Positions 16,182 to 24,217 of a DNA stretch of 64,000 bases are shown piece after piece (position 1 is the first letter of the stretch; every line of letters begins with the position of its first letter). The translations under genes were made by a program, and so were the position numbers. A model generated the notes under the pieces. The model was not told where the DNA came from and did not search any database. It saw only the letters and a program-made list of their open reading frames with translations. The DNA is from Pseudoteredinibacter isoporae_A (GTDB lineage: Bacteria > Pseudomonadota > Gammaproteobacteria > Pseudomonadales > Cellvibrionaceae), in NCBI RefSeq assembly GCF_040372805.1, contig NZ_BAABWJ010000005.1, positions 124,001 through 188,000 on the forward strand, given 5' to 3'.

Positions 16182-16763
16182 TTAAGGCTCCCAGACCAAC
16201 TCCGCAAAATGTTTGCGGCACATGGATTCGTAGCTGTCATTGCCACCAACCTGTACCTGCTCTCCTTCCCGCACAACACGGCCATTTTCATCTCGACGAA
16301 CGACAAAGTTTGCTTTCCGGCCACAGTGGCAAATGGTTTTCAGCTCCACCAATTTGTCAGCCCAAGCCAACAGATAATGGCTGCCTGCAAACGTCTCCGC
16401 CAGAAAGTCGGTTCGCAAACCATAGGCAAGAACAGGGATATTCAACTCATCGACTACCCGACACAACTGCTTCACCTGTTCTTTTGATAAAAACTGGGCT
16501 TCATCAATGAACACACAATTCATCGGACTCGCGGTATGCAAGACCTCAATAGCGGACATCAAATTGGTTTCCGCCTGAAACAAATGGGCATCAGCGTGCA
16601 AGCCGATACGCGAGGTGACCTTTCCCCGACCATAACGATCATCGAGGGCAGCGGTGAAGATCTCCACCTGCATCCCCCGTTCTTTATAATTGTATGCCGA
16701 CTGCAGTAATGCTGTCGATTTACCCGCATTCATTGCCGAGTAATAGAAATAAAGCTGTGCCAT
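16182..16763 (-). CDS. tdk: thymidine kinase
   Basis: A 193-residue type II thymidine kinase that phosphorylates thymidine (and deoxyuridine) for salvage. The P-loop is in YYSAMNAGKST near residues 8-18, and FIDEAQF is the Walker B-like segment with catalytic Glu. The lasso/zinc region holds CHCGRKA and, near the C-terminus, CRKH, supplying the zinc ligands as in E. coli Tdk. It starts 11 bases after the S9 peptidase stop on the same strand, so the two may share a transcript. The stop codon overlaps a short palindrome, TAAAACCGGTTTTA, at 16171-16184. Confidence 0.95.
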   Translation of the reverse strand: MAQLYFYYSAMNAGKSTALLQSAYNYKERGMQVEIFTAALDDRYGRGKVTSRIGLHADAHLFQAETNLMSAIEVLHTASPMNCVFIDEAQFLSKEQVKQLCRVVDELNIPVLAYGLRTDFLAETFAGSHYLLAWADKLVELKTICHCGRKANFVVRRDENGRVVREGEQVQVGGNDSYESMCRKHFAELVWEP

Positions 16764-16774
16764 AAAACCTCAAA

Positions 16775-18622
16775 TCATGGAGCAAGATGTGTCTTTAAAA
16801 AGCGATCCACTGCTTCAAATTTCCCAACTTCCTGTTTATTGTCCGTACGCCAATGTTCGCCACAAGCGAGCTCAATATACTCGACAGATTTATCGTTAGC
16901 GAGCATGGCTTCATTCATTCGGCGGCTGTGATCAATAAAGGCCACGGCATCCCCCTTTACATGAAACAACAGCAAAGGTGCACTGATGCGTTTGGCCTGA
17001 TGGACCGGGGACACGTTCTCAGCCTCGCCGTCATCGTTCAAGCCTTCGCGCTGGATAGCCTTATAAAGACCATAATCTCTTATATCACGCCTCAACAGAG
17101 GAAAGTCAAGAACACCATTGATACTGATACCACATCGATACAGATCAGGGTCATTAGCCAAACCCATCGCGGCGGCATAGCCGCCATAGGACGCACCAAC
17201 GATACACACTCTTTCCTTATCGGCGATTCCCTCTTTCACTAACCACCTGACGCCGTCTGCAACATCATCTTGCATACGTTTGCCCCACTGCTTCATGCCA
17301 GCCTTTCGGTGCTCATCACCGAAGCCGTCGGAGCCTCGAAACTGTGATTGCAAGACCGCATAACCTCGGTTATTCAGCATCTGAACCATTGGGTCAAACC
17401 CGGCAAAATCACGAGCATGAGGCCCACCGTGAACCAGAACGACCGTTGGCAACTTCCCTTTCCGCTCGCCAACAGGCAAACTTAAATACGCAGGAATTTG
17501 GTAGCTATCCCGAGCCGAATACTGAACCATTTGCTTGTTTGACAGAGGCAAGTTATCCAGATGTGGATATTCGGAAGCCAAATAATTCAACTGGCCTGTT
17601 TTTGAATCGAACACATAATAGCGATTGGGCTTATTACTCCGCATTGCGAGCAGTACAAATACATTGCTATCTTGGTTTCGGCTGACAATATGAATCTTAT
17701 CGTCAGCAAGCAAAAATTCCACATCCTCTTTGATGCGCTGATAGTCGTCGTTTTGATACTCTTCGCCGAGCGTTAGAGTATTGATATCAAATTCCTTGAG
17801 ATTTCCACCTCTCAAATAACGTTCAAGGCCTTCTTTCCCACGGCCTTCAACCAATAAAATATGAGAACTGCCCGGTTTCATACGAACAGCCTGAATTCGA
17901 TTTTCATCGAAATAGTCCGTCGCCTGAACTACCTCCCACTCAGCCGTGTCTTTATTACGTAACAACAACTCGGCCGACTTTCCGTTCGCACCCTGCTCAT
18001 ATCGGATGCCCACTTTAAGCTCACCATTTTCATCCGCAATCCATTTAGAAACTCGATTGGGATTATCTTGAACCCGGGTTCGCTTGCCGCTTTCCAGATT
18101 GACCTTATGTACTACTGGCGAGGCCCAGCTATTACGGGAATCATCCAACACCAGTAAGACATGCTCTGGGTCGTTTTTGATCAAGCTCACCAGACTCGGA
18201 TTACGCTTGAAGAATCCCTTTCGATTAGGTTTGGCTTTATAAAAAATCGGGTCACTGCCATCACGTTTAACGCTTCCTATCGTAGAAACGGACAACACAT
18301 GATTTCGTATTTTTTTATTCTTGCGTACACTTAACAATAAGCGTTCATTATTCGCCCATTGAAACCAGTTGATGTAATACTTGCCATCCGACAGCTTTGT
18401 CAATTTTCCGCTAGCATCCTGCAAATCCCGCATAACAACATAACTTTTGTTGCCATCCGACATTTTGGCCGCCAGGTACCGACCATTTGGGGAAATCACG
18501 GGAGAACTGAAGCGCGGCAGCTTCGCAAACGCCTCCGCCTCAACTTGAGTGGTCGCTTCGCCCCAAAGCGTGGAGCTAAAACACAACAACATCATAACCC
18601 AGCATTTTGCAAGTGGTTTCAT
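16775..18622 (-). CDS. secreted S9 family prolyl oligopeptidase-type peptidase
   Basis: A 615-residue serine peptidase with a cleavable-type signal peptide (KPLAKCWVMMLLCFSSTLWG). Residues about 25-370 form the N-terminal beta-propeller; about 380-615 form the alpha/beta-hydrolase domain. The catalytic triad is visible: Ser in GASYGG, Asp in VKGDAVAF and His in CGEHW. It would act in the periplasm or outside, as an oligopeptidase or acylaminoacyl peptidase. ATG 18622 has AAGGAAGAG 7 bases upstream; an in-frame ATG at 18649 lacks one and lies in the guaA terminator. That terminator sits only about 30 bases upstream of the start, leaving little room for a dedicated promoter. tdk follows 11 bases downstream. 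Confidence 0.9.
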   Translation of the reverse strand: MKPLAKCWVMMLLCFSSTLWGEATTQVEAEAFAKLPRFSSPVISPNGRYLAAKMSDGNKSYVVMRDLQDASGKLTKLSDGKYYINWFQWANNERLLLSVRKNKKIRNHVLSVSTIGSVKRDGSDPIFYKAKPNRKGFFKRNPSLVSLIKNDPEHVLLVLDDSRNSWASPVVHKVNLESGKRTRVQDNPNRVSKWIADENGELKVGIRYEQGANGKSAELLLRNKDTAEWEVVQATDYFDENRIQAVRMKPGSSHILLVEGRGKEGLERYLRGGNLKEFDINTLTLGEEYQNDDYQRIKEDVEFLLADDKIHIVSRNQDSNVFVLLAMRSNKPNRYYVFDSKTGQLNYLASEYPHLDNLPLSNKQMVQYSARDSYQIPAYLSLPVGERKGKLPTVVLVHGGPHARDFAGFDPMVQMLNNRGYAVLQSQFRGSDGFGDEHRKAGMKQWGKRMQDDVADGVRWLVKEGIADKERVCIVGASYGGYAAAMGLANDPDLYRCGISINGVLDFPLLRRDIRDYGLYKAIQREGLNDDGEAENVSPVHQAKRISAPLLLFHVKGDAVAFIDHSRRMNEAMLANDKSVEYIELACGEHWRTDNKQEVGKFEAVDRFLKTHLAP

Positions 18623-18650
18623 ATCAACTCTTCCTTTTGCACCTTCCATG

Positions 18651-18676
18651 AAAAAGGGAGCGACCAGCGCTCCCTT
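18651..18676 (-). terminator. guaA intrinsic terminator
   Basis: Read on the minus strand, stem AAGGGAGCG/CGCTCCCTT with a 5-base loop is followed by a T-tract (TTTTTC), 19 bases after the guaA stop codon. The same stem sequence recurs in the terminator at 25741-25779. It lies in the 5' leader of the S9 peptidase gene. Confidence 0.85.
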
Positions 18677-18694
18677 CTTTAAACCAATGTGGGC

Positions 18695-20272
18695 TTATTC
18701 CCACTCAATGGTTGCAGGCGGCTTACTGGAGACATCGTAAGCCACGCGCGACACACCTGAAATCTCGTTAATAATACGATTAGAGCAGCGCTCCAGAAGA
18801 TCGTAAGGCAGGTGCGCCCAGCGAGCGGTCATAAAGTCGATCGTTTCTACAGCACGCAAAGAAACTACCCACTCGTAACGGCGACCATCGCCCACTACCC
18901 CAACGGATTTCACAGGTAAGAATACCGCAAACGCTTGGCTGGTTTTGTGATACCAGTCAGCCGCGTGCAATTCTTCCAGGAATATTGCATCTGCTTCACG
19001 CAGAATGTCGGCGTATTCTTTCTTCACCTCACCCAAAATGCGCACACCCAGCCCAGGACCGGGGAATGGATGACGGTATACCATGTCGTAAGGCAAGCCC
19101 AGTTCCAAACCGATTTTACGCACTTCGTCTTTAAACAATTCACGCAGCGGTTCAACCAACTCAAAATCCATATCATCCGGCAAGCCACCCACATTGTGGT
19201 GAGACTTGATCACATGGGCTTTGCCCGTTTTAGCCGCAGCAGATTCAATCACATCAGGATAAATCGTCCCTTGCGCCAACCATTTAACGTCTTTTAACTT
19301 GGCGGCCTCCTGATCAAACACTTCAATAAAGGTGTTACCGATAATTTTGCGTTTGTCTTCCGGATCGGCAACGCCCTTGAGCTTACCTAAGAACAATTCT
19401 TCGGCATCCGCGCGAATAACCTTCACACCCATGTTTTTGGCGAACATGTCCATGACCTGATCACCTTCGTCTTTACGAAGCAAGCCATTATCCACAAACA
19501 CGCAGGTTAACTGATCACCAATCGCTCTATGCAATAAAGCGGCAACCACAGATGAATCCACACCACCGGACAAGCCCAACAGTACCTTGTCACCACCTAC
19601 CTGCTCACGAACTTTTTGGATAGCGTCTTCGACAATATTCGCAGGATTCCATAACGCTTCGCAACCACACAGTTTCAGAACGAAGTGTTCAAAAATACGT
19701 TTGCCTTGCAGGGTGTGCGTAACTTCCGGGTGAAACTGTACGCCGTATAAATCACGTTCTTCACAATACATACCAGCAACTGGACAGGATTCAGTAGATG
19801 CCATCAATTCAAAGCCTTCAGGCATCTCACTGACTTTATCACCGTGGCTCATCCAAACATCCAGCAGTGAGCCCCCATCGTGGTCGACATGATCACGGAT
19901 ATCGTTCAACAAAGCGCCACGGCCATGAACTTTAATTTGCGCGTAGCCGAACTCCCGCAAGTCAGAGGTGCTGACTTTACCGCCGAGCTGTTCCGCCATG
20001 GTTTGCATGCCGTAACAAATTCCCAAAACAGGAACACCCATAGTGAACACGCATTCTGGTGCGCGAGGTGATTCCCCTTCTGTCACCGACTCGGGGCCGC
20101 CCGCCAACACGATACCGCGAGGGTCGAAATCGCGAATTTCTTCCTCGGTCATATCGAAAGCGCGAATCTCAGAGTACACACCGATCTCACGTACGCGACG
20201 CGCAATCAGCTGGGTGTATTGTGAGCCGAAATCCAAAATCAAAATGCGTTGAGCATGAATATCTTGAGTCAT
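18695..20272 (-). CDS. guaA: GMP synthase (glutamine-hydrolysing)
   Basis: A 525-residue enzyme, the same length as E. coli GuaA, that aminates XMP to GMP using glutamine and ATP. The N-terminal class I glutaminase has the nucleophile Cys in GICYGMQ and a later HPEVTHT. The ATP-pyrophosphatase domain has the P-loop LSGGVDSSV. The C-terminal dimerisation domain ends IEWE. ATG 20272 gives the family N-terminus (HAQRILILDFGSQYTQ); an upstream in-frame start at 20299 would run into the hairpin at 20298-20323. It follows guaB by 75 bases, with that terminator-like hairpin between them. Confidence 0.97.
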   Translation of the reverse strand: MTQDIHAQRILILDFGSQYTQLIARRVREIGVYSEIRAFDMTEEEIRDFDPRGIVLAGGPESVTEGESPRAPECVFTMGVPVLGICYGMQTMAEQLGGKVSTSDLREFGYAQIKVHGRGALLNDIRDHVDHDGGSLLDVWMSHGDKVSEMPEGFELMASTESCPVAGMYCEERDLYGVQFHPEVTHTLQGKRIFEHFVLKLCGCEALWNPANIVEDAIQKVREQVGGDKVLLGLSGGVDSSVVAALLHRAIGDQLTCVFVDNGLLRKDEGDQVMDMFAKNMGVKVIRADAEELFLGKLKGVADPEDKRKIIGNTFIEVFDQEAAKLKDVKWLAQGTIYPDVIESAAAKTGKAHVIKSHHNVGGLPDDMDFELVEPLRELFKDEVRKIGLELGLPYDMVYRHPFPGPGLGVRILGEVKKEYADILREADAIFLEELHAADWYHKTSQAFAVFLPVKSVGVVGDGRRYEWVVSLRAVETIDFMTARWAHLPYDLLERCSNRIINEISGVSRVAYDVSSKPPATIEWE

Positions 20273-20297
20273 AGAACTGTCTTGTCGCCTAATAAAC

Positions 20298-20323
20298 AAA
20301 AAAGGCCAGCTTAAAAGCTGACC
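20298..20323 (-). terminator. terminator-like hairpin between guaB and guaA
   Basis: On the minus strand GGUCAGC pairs with GCUGGCC (one G-U pair) around a short U/A-rich loop, followed by a run of six T. It begins about 25 bases after the guaB stop and ends about 26 before the guaA ATG. It fits an intrinsic terminator or attenuator inside the operon, giving less guaA than guaB mRNA or making guaA conditional. Confidence 0.65.
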
Positions 20324-20347
20324 TATACAATCAATAATCGTTCGTGC

Positions 20348-21823
20348 TTAGCGCCCACCCACCGGGTAGTTGGGCGCCTCTTTAGTGATTTGCACATCGT
20401 GCACATGGGATTCCCCCATGCCCGCTGCAGTCACCCGAACAAACTCAGGTTGAGTGCGCATGATATCGATGGTGCGTGAACCGGTGTACCCCATGGATGA
20501 ACGCAAGCCGCCCATCATTTGATGCACGATGGCTGACATTGGGCCTTTATAAGGCACACGCCCTTCAATGCCTTCGGGAACCAGTTTTTCCGCACCCTGA
20601 CTGGCATCCTGGAAATAACGGTCCGAGGAGCCCTGGGTTTTTGCCATGGCGCCCAATGAACCCATACCACGATAGGCTTTATAGGTACGCCCCTGATACA
20701 ACTCCACCTCACCAGGTGCTTCCTCTGTACCCGCAAACATAGAACCCATCATCACACAGTGGGCACCGGCAACAATCGCCTTGGCTATATCCCCAGAGAA
20801 ACGTACACCGCCATCAGCGATAACGGGAACGCCAGTGTCCTTCAATGCATCAACCACATTGGCGATCGCAGAAATCTGTGGCACACCCACACCAGAAACG
20901 ATACGCGTCGTACAAATGGAACCAGGACCAATACCCACTTTTACACCGTCAGCTCCCGCGTCAACCAACGCTTTCGCGGCCGCAGCAGTAGCAATGTTTC
21001 CGCCAATGACCTGCACCTCAGGATAATCCGCTTTGATTTTACGAACGCGGTCCAGAACGTTTTTAGAATGGCCATGCGCCGTATCAACAACCAAAACATC
21101 AACGCCTGCAGCAACCAAAGCCGCTACCCGATCATCGGTGTCTGGGCTGGTGCCAACAGAAGCGCCGACACGCAGGCGACCTTCAGGATCTTTACACGCG
21201 TTCGGGTATTGCTCGGCTTTGGTAATATCTTTTACGGTGATCAAACCTGTCAGCTCAAATGCGTCATTAACCACCATCACTTTTTCAATGCGATGACGAT
21301 GCAACAGGATCTGAACTTCATCCAGTGGCGCACCTTCAGAAACCGTTACCAGCTTATCTTTAGGTGTCATAATGTCGGCAACAGTAGCGTCCAGGTTCGG
21401 TTCAAAACGAACGTCGCGCGCCGTTACGATACCAACCAACTCACCATTATCGAGCACAGGAAAACCGGAAAACTTATTCTCAACCGTTAAGGTCACCAAC
21501 TCGCGGATAGTCGCGGATGATTCAATCGTAATAGGATCTCGAACAACACCAGCCTCGAATTTTTTCACAGCGCGAACTTCCGCCGCCTGACCTTCAATAG
21601 TCATGCTCTTGTGAATGATACCGATGCCACCTTCCTGAGCAATAGCAATGGCCAGGCGAGCTTCCGTCACCGTGTCCATCGCGGCAGACACCAACGGAAT
21701 ATTCAGTTCAATATCGCGGCTAATGCGAGATTTCAAACAAACATCTTTCGCGGTGATCTCAGAGTAACCGGGAACCAAGAGTACATCGTCAAACGTTAAA
21801 GCTTCTTGTGCGATACGCAACAT
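20348..21823 (-). CDS. guaB: inosine-5'-monophosphate dehydrogenase
   Basis: A 491-residue enzyme oxidising IMP to XMP with NAD, the committed step to GMP. The (beta/alpha)8 barrel is interrupted by two CBS domains (about residues 95-205). The active-site Cys is in GPGSICTTR, and the mobile flap region has YRGMGSLGAM. ATG 21823 gives the family N-terminus (LRIAQEALTFDDVLLVPGYS); an upstream in-frame start has no support. It is the first gene of guaBA, preceded by a good promoter at 21986-22014 and a leader of about 155 bases. Confidence 0.97.
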   Translation of the reverse strand: MLRIAQEALTFDDVLLVPGYSEITAKDVCLKSRISRDIELNIPLVSAAMDTVTEARLAIAIAQEGGIGIIHKSMTIEGQAAEVRAVKKFEAGVVRDPITIESSATIRELVTLTVENKFSGFPVLDNGELVGIVTARDVRFEPNLDATVADIMTPKDKLVTVSEGAPLDEVQILLHRHRIEKVMVVNDAFELTGLITVKDITKAEQYPNACKDPEGRLRVGASVGTSPDTDDRVAALVAAGVDVLVVDTAHGHSKNVLDRVRKIKADYPEVQVIGGNIATAAAAKALVDAGADGVKVGIGPGSICTTRIVSGVGVPQISAIANVVDALKDTGVPVIADGGVRFSGDIAKAIVAGAHCVMMGSMFAGTEEAPGEVELYQGRTYKAYRGMGSLGAMAKTQGSSDRYFQDASQGAEKLVPEGIEGRVPYKGPMSAIVHQMMGGLRSSMGYTGSRTIDIMRTQPEFVRVTAAGMGESHVHDVQITKEAPNYPVGGR

Positions 21824-22214
21824 TGTTTTGGAGAACCTCAAAAATAAACGGTGCCAGCGTCAAAATGGAAATACGGTCGCCTAAAGCTGCCTTCGGCGCC
21901 TTTCTTCCACTCACTTTACAGGGATTTTCACAGCACCATCGGGCTTAGCCACAGGAGCCAGGCCGGCTTTTAGATAAACCGGCAATTATATAGATTTCCC
22001 ACAGCTGGGTAAATAGACAGTGGGCTATCCATCTGCCCGGAATGCGGGCTTGTATCCCTCTTAGCAATCCCCAAGCACATCCCGTTAAGCCAAGATAAAC
22101 CCTCCCCCTCTTCTTCAGGCGGGCTCTGCGCCAGGGAGCACAAAAATTTGGCCTTAGAGACATTATGCGGATTTGGTCCTGTGCTCAGTCCAGCAGTTCG
22201 CCTACAATACCGCT
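21824..22214. other. guaB-xseA divergent intergenic region
   Basis: 391 bases without a convincing gene (a minus-strand frame at 21945-22163 has arginine-rich, unlikely composition). It contains the guaB promoter, a hairpin at its transcription start (GCCGG/CCGGC arms at about 21963-21984), and another potential stem in the leader (GGCGCC with GGCGACC-type arms near 21875-21905). On the plus strand TACAAT at 22203-22208 lies 7 bases before the xseA ATG. Confidence 0.5.
21986..22014 (-). promoter_or_regulatory. guaB promoter
   Basis: On the minus strand, TTTACC (22014-22009) and a perfect TATAAT (21991-21986) are exactly 17 bases apart. Transcription would start near 21979, leaving a leader of about 155 bases before guaB. 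No purine-repressor palindrome was seen. Confidence 0.65.
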
Positions 22215-23558
22215 ATGAACCAAGCTCAAGAACGCCAAGTATTAAGTGTTAGCCAGCTCAACCGCAAAGCTAAGCAACTTTTGGAAACCCACCTTCCCCT
22301 CATCTGGCTGGAAGGCGAAATCTCAAACTTCGCTCGCCCCTCTTCGGGTCATTGGTACCTCACCCTTAAAGACCCCTCTGCTCAGATTCGCGGCGCCATG
22401 TTCCGTAACCGCAACCAGATGTTGCGGTTCAACCCCAATAATGGCGATAAAGTACTGGTGCGCGCCAGAGTCAGTCTTTATGAAGGTCGCGGTGATTATC
22501 AACTCATTATTGAGCATATGCAGCCCGCGGGCGCTGGAGATTTGCAGGCACAGTTCGAGGCATTAAAAAACCAACTGTTTCAGCAAGGCTTGATGGCTCA
22601 GGAACGCAAACGTCCTCTACCCGAAAACATTGGTCGCATTGGCATCATCACCTCACCCACCGGTGCGGCAGTCAGAGATGTACTGAGTGTCCTGGAACGA
22701 CGCAGCCCCAACACAAGGGCCCTGGTCTTACCCTGCCAGGTGCAAGGCGATACTGCAGCACCACAATTGATTGAAGCCATTAGCATCGCCAACCGACACC
22801 AATGCTGCGATGTATTATTGCTGACCCGTGGTGGTGGCTCACTGGAAGACCTTTGGGCGTTTAACAATGAAGCCCTAGCCTACGCCATCGTAAACAGTGA
22901 AATCCCGGTGGTTTCAGCCGTTGGCCACGAGGTCGATGTCACTATTGCTGACTTTGTTGCTGACCTGCGCGCACCAACACCGTCTGCGGCAGCGGAATTA
23001 CTCAGCCAAGATCGAGAAGCCCTTCAGCAACAATTGCTCGGCAATGCCATCTTGCTCGGCCAGGCATGCCAGCGCAAACTGAAAACCGAAAAACTGCGTT
23101 TGCAGGAGCTGCAACGTCGTTTGCGCCATCCCGGTCAAACTTTGGAACAGCAAGCCCAGCAGCTCGACAATTTGGAATTGCGCCTGCAGCAAGCCTGGCA
23201 ACGCCAAGCCACACGCTTAAAGCATCGCCAGGAACAACTCCAACTGAGACTCTCTCAGCAGCACCCGCAGGAACGTATTCTGCCACTGCGCGAGCGGTTA
23301 AACTCACAACGCAAACAGCTGAACAGGCTGATTAGCCATCGCATCGAGCGTCACGAGCTGGCTCTGCACACTCAGATGGAAAAACTCAATGCCTTAAGCC
23401 CCCTGGCGGTACTGCACAGGGGCTTCAGCATCACCCGCAACGAACAAGGTCATATTCTGAAACGCGCAGCCGACAGTGCTGAGGGTGATGCCGTCTCGGT
23501 GCAATTGAATGAGGGCACCTTGAATTGCCGTGTGGAAGCATGCCACACAAGCGAGTAA
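22215..23558 (+). CDS. xseA: exodeoxyribonuclease VII large subunit
   Basis: A 447-residue large subunit of exonuclease VII, which degrades single-stranded DNA to oligonucleotides with XseB. The N-terminal OB-fold (about 10-105) includes WLEGEISNFARPSSGHWYLTLKD. The catalytic domain (about 120-440) has GRIGIITSPTGAAVRDVL, LLTRGGGSLEDLWAFN and VSAVGHEVDVTIADFVADLRAPTPSAAAE. A long coiled-coil stretch rich in Q/L/R precedes a C-terminal segment (LNALSPLAVLHRGFS). ATG 22215 gives the family start (QVLSVSQLN). No ribosome-binding site precedes it, and TACAAT sits just 7 bases upstream, so a very short leader or leaderless start is possible. xseB is not in the window. Confidence 0.95.
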   Translation: MNQAQERQVLSVSQLNRKAKQLLETHLPLIWLEGEISNFARPSSGHWYLTLKDPSAQIRGAMFRNRNQMLRFNPNNGDKVLVRARVSLYEGRGDYQLIIEHMQPAGAGDLQAQFEALKNQLFQQGLMAQERKRPLPENIGRIGIITSPTGAAVRDVLSVLERRSPNTRALVLPCQVQGDTAAPQLIEAISIANRHQCCDVLLLTRGGGSLEDLWAFNNEALAYAIVNSEIPVVSAVGHEVDVTIADFVADLRAPTPSAAAELLSQDREALQQQLLGNAILLGQACQRKLKTEKLRLQELQRRLRHPGQTLEQQAQQLDNLELRLQQAWQRQATRLKHRQEQLQLRLSQQHPQERILPLRERLNSQRKQLNRLISHRIERHELALHTQMEKLNALSPLAVLHRGFSITRNEQGHILKRAADSAEGDAVSVQLNEGTLNCRVEACHTSE

Positions 23559-23687
23559 ACTTACCTTTTGTAGGGGTGTCATCAAAGTGTTGCAAAACAC
23601 TGCTTAAATGCTCGATTGGGTAACAGACCCCGGATTGAGCCACCATTAACCGACAGTCCACAGCAAACAACGAGCGAACATATACGG

Positions 23688-24194
23688 ATGATCAGTTTGA
23701 ACAGACATACTGCATTTAGCCGCACTTTTATTCTGCTGGGCAGCTGCATTACTCTCAGCGCCTGCGACCTGTTGAACAGCCCTACAGCCGGCTCTGGCCA
23801 GGCCAACGCCGGCTGTTTGCTTGAGCATGAGGCCAGTGGTGGTGAATACCGTATATTGATGGTCCAACAGCACAATGGTGAATGGAATTTCCCCGGCGGC
23901 GGATTTCGTTGGCGGGAAACACCGGCACAAACCGCTGAGAGGGAAACCTTTGAGGAAACCGGCGTTGCCGTCAACGCTATTGAAATGATCAAGACCTTCG
24001 ACAACGGTTTCCAACTGTTCAGTTGCACATCAAAAGCTGGTACCCGACCCGACCCGGAAGATAACATTGAGATTCTGAGCGCGCGCTGGGTTAACCCAAC
24101 GCTTATCCCTGCGGTACAATGGCGCTTTTCCTATCAACGCGCCTGGTTGATGGACTATCTCAATCAATCCAAGGCCAATCAAACTGAACCATAA
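23688..24194 (+). CDS. Nudix hydrolase predicted to be a lipoprotein
   Basis: A 168-residue protein. It starts with a lipoprotein signal: Arg residues at 6 and 12, a hydrophobic core and an L-S-A-C lipobox with Cys26, followed by Asp. The Nudix fold comes after, with a perfect box (GGFRWRETPAQTAERETFEETGV fits G-x5-E-x7-R-E-U-x-E-E-x-G-U) near residues 69-91. Nudix enzymes cleave nucleoside diphosphate-X compounds and are normally cytosolic, so the export signal is unusual. Under the E. coli rule, Asp at +2 would favour inner-membrane retention. ATG 23688 starts the signal peptide; its ribosome-binding site is weak. The alkaline phosphatase lipoprotein gene follows 23 bases later, suggesting a shared role in processing external or periplasmic phosphorylated compounds. 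Confidence 0.8.
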   Translation: MISLNRHTAFSRTFILLGSCITLSACDLLNSPTAGSGQANAGCLLEHEASGGEYRILMVQQHNGEWNFPGGGFRWRETPAQTAERETFEETGVAVNAIEMIKTFDNGFQLFSCTSKAGTRPDPEDNIEILSARWVNPTLIPAVQWRFSYQRAWLMDYLNQSKANQTEP

Positions 24195-24217
24195 AATCGA
24201 ATCAGGCTTATTCAAGT

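Noticed and set aside
16171..16184. Palindrome TAAAACCGGTTTTA at the tdk stop codon
   Set aside because: Too short for a terminator and partly coding; kept only as a remark under tdk.
21945..22163. Minus-strand frame between guaB and xseA
   Set aside because: Arginine/tryptophan-rich composition, and it overlaps the guaB promoter and leader; judged non-coding.
23576..23593. Possible Pho box upstream of the Nudix/phosphatase pair
   Set aside because: The first repeat (GTGTCAT) is close to CTGTCAT, but the second (GTGTTGC) matches at only three of seven positions, so PhoB control is not supported.
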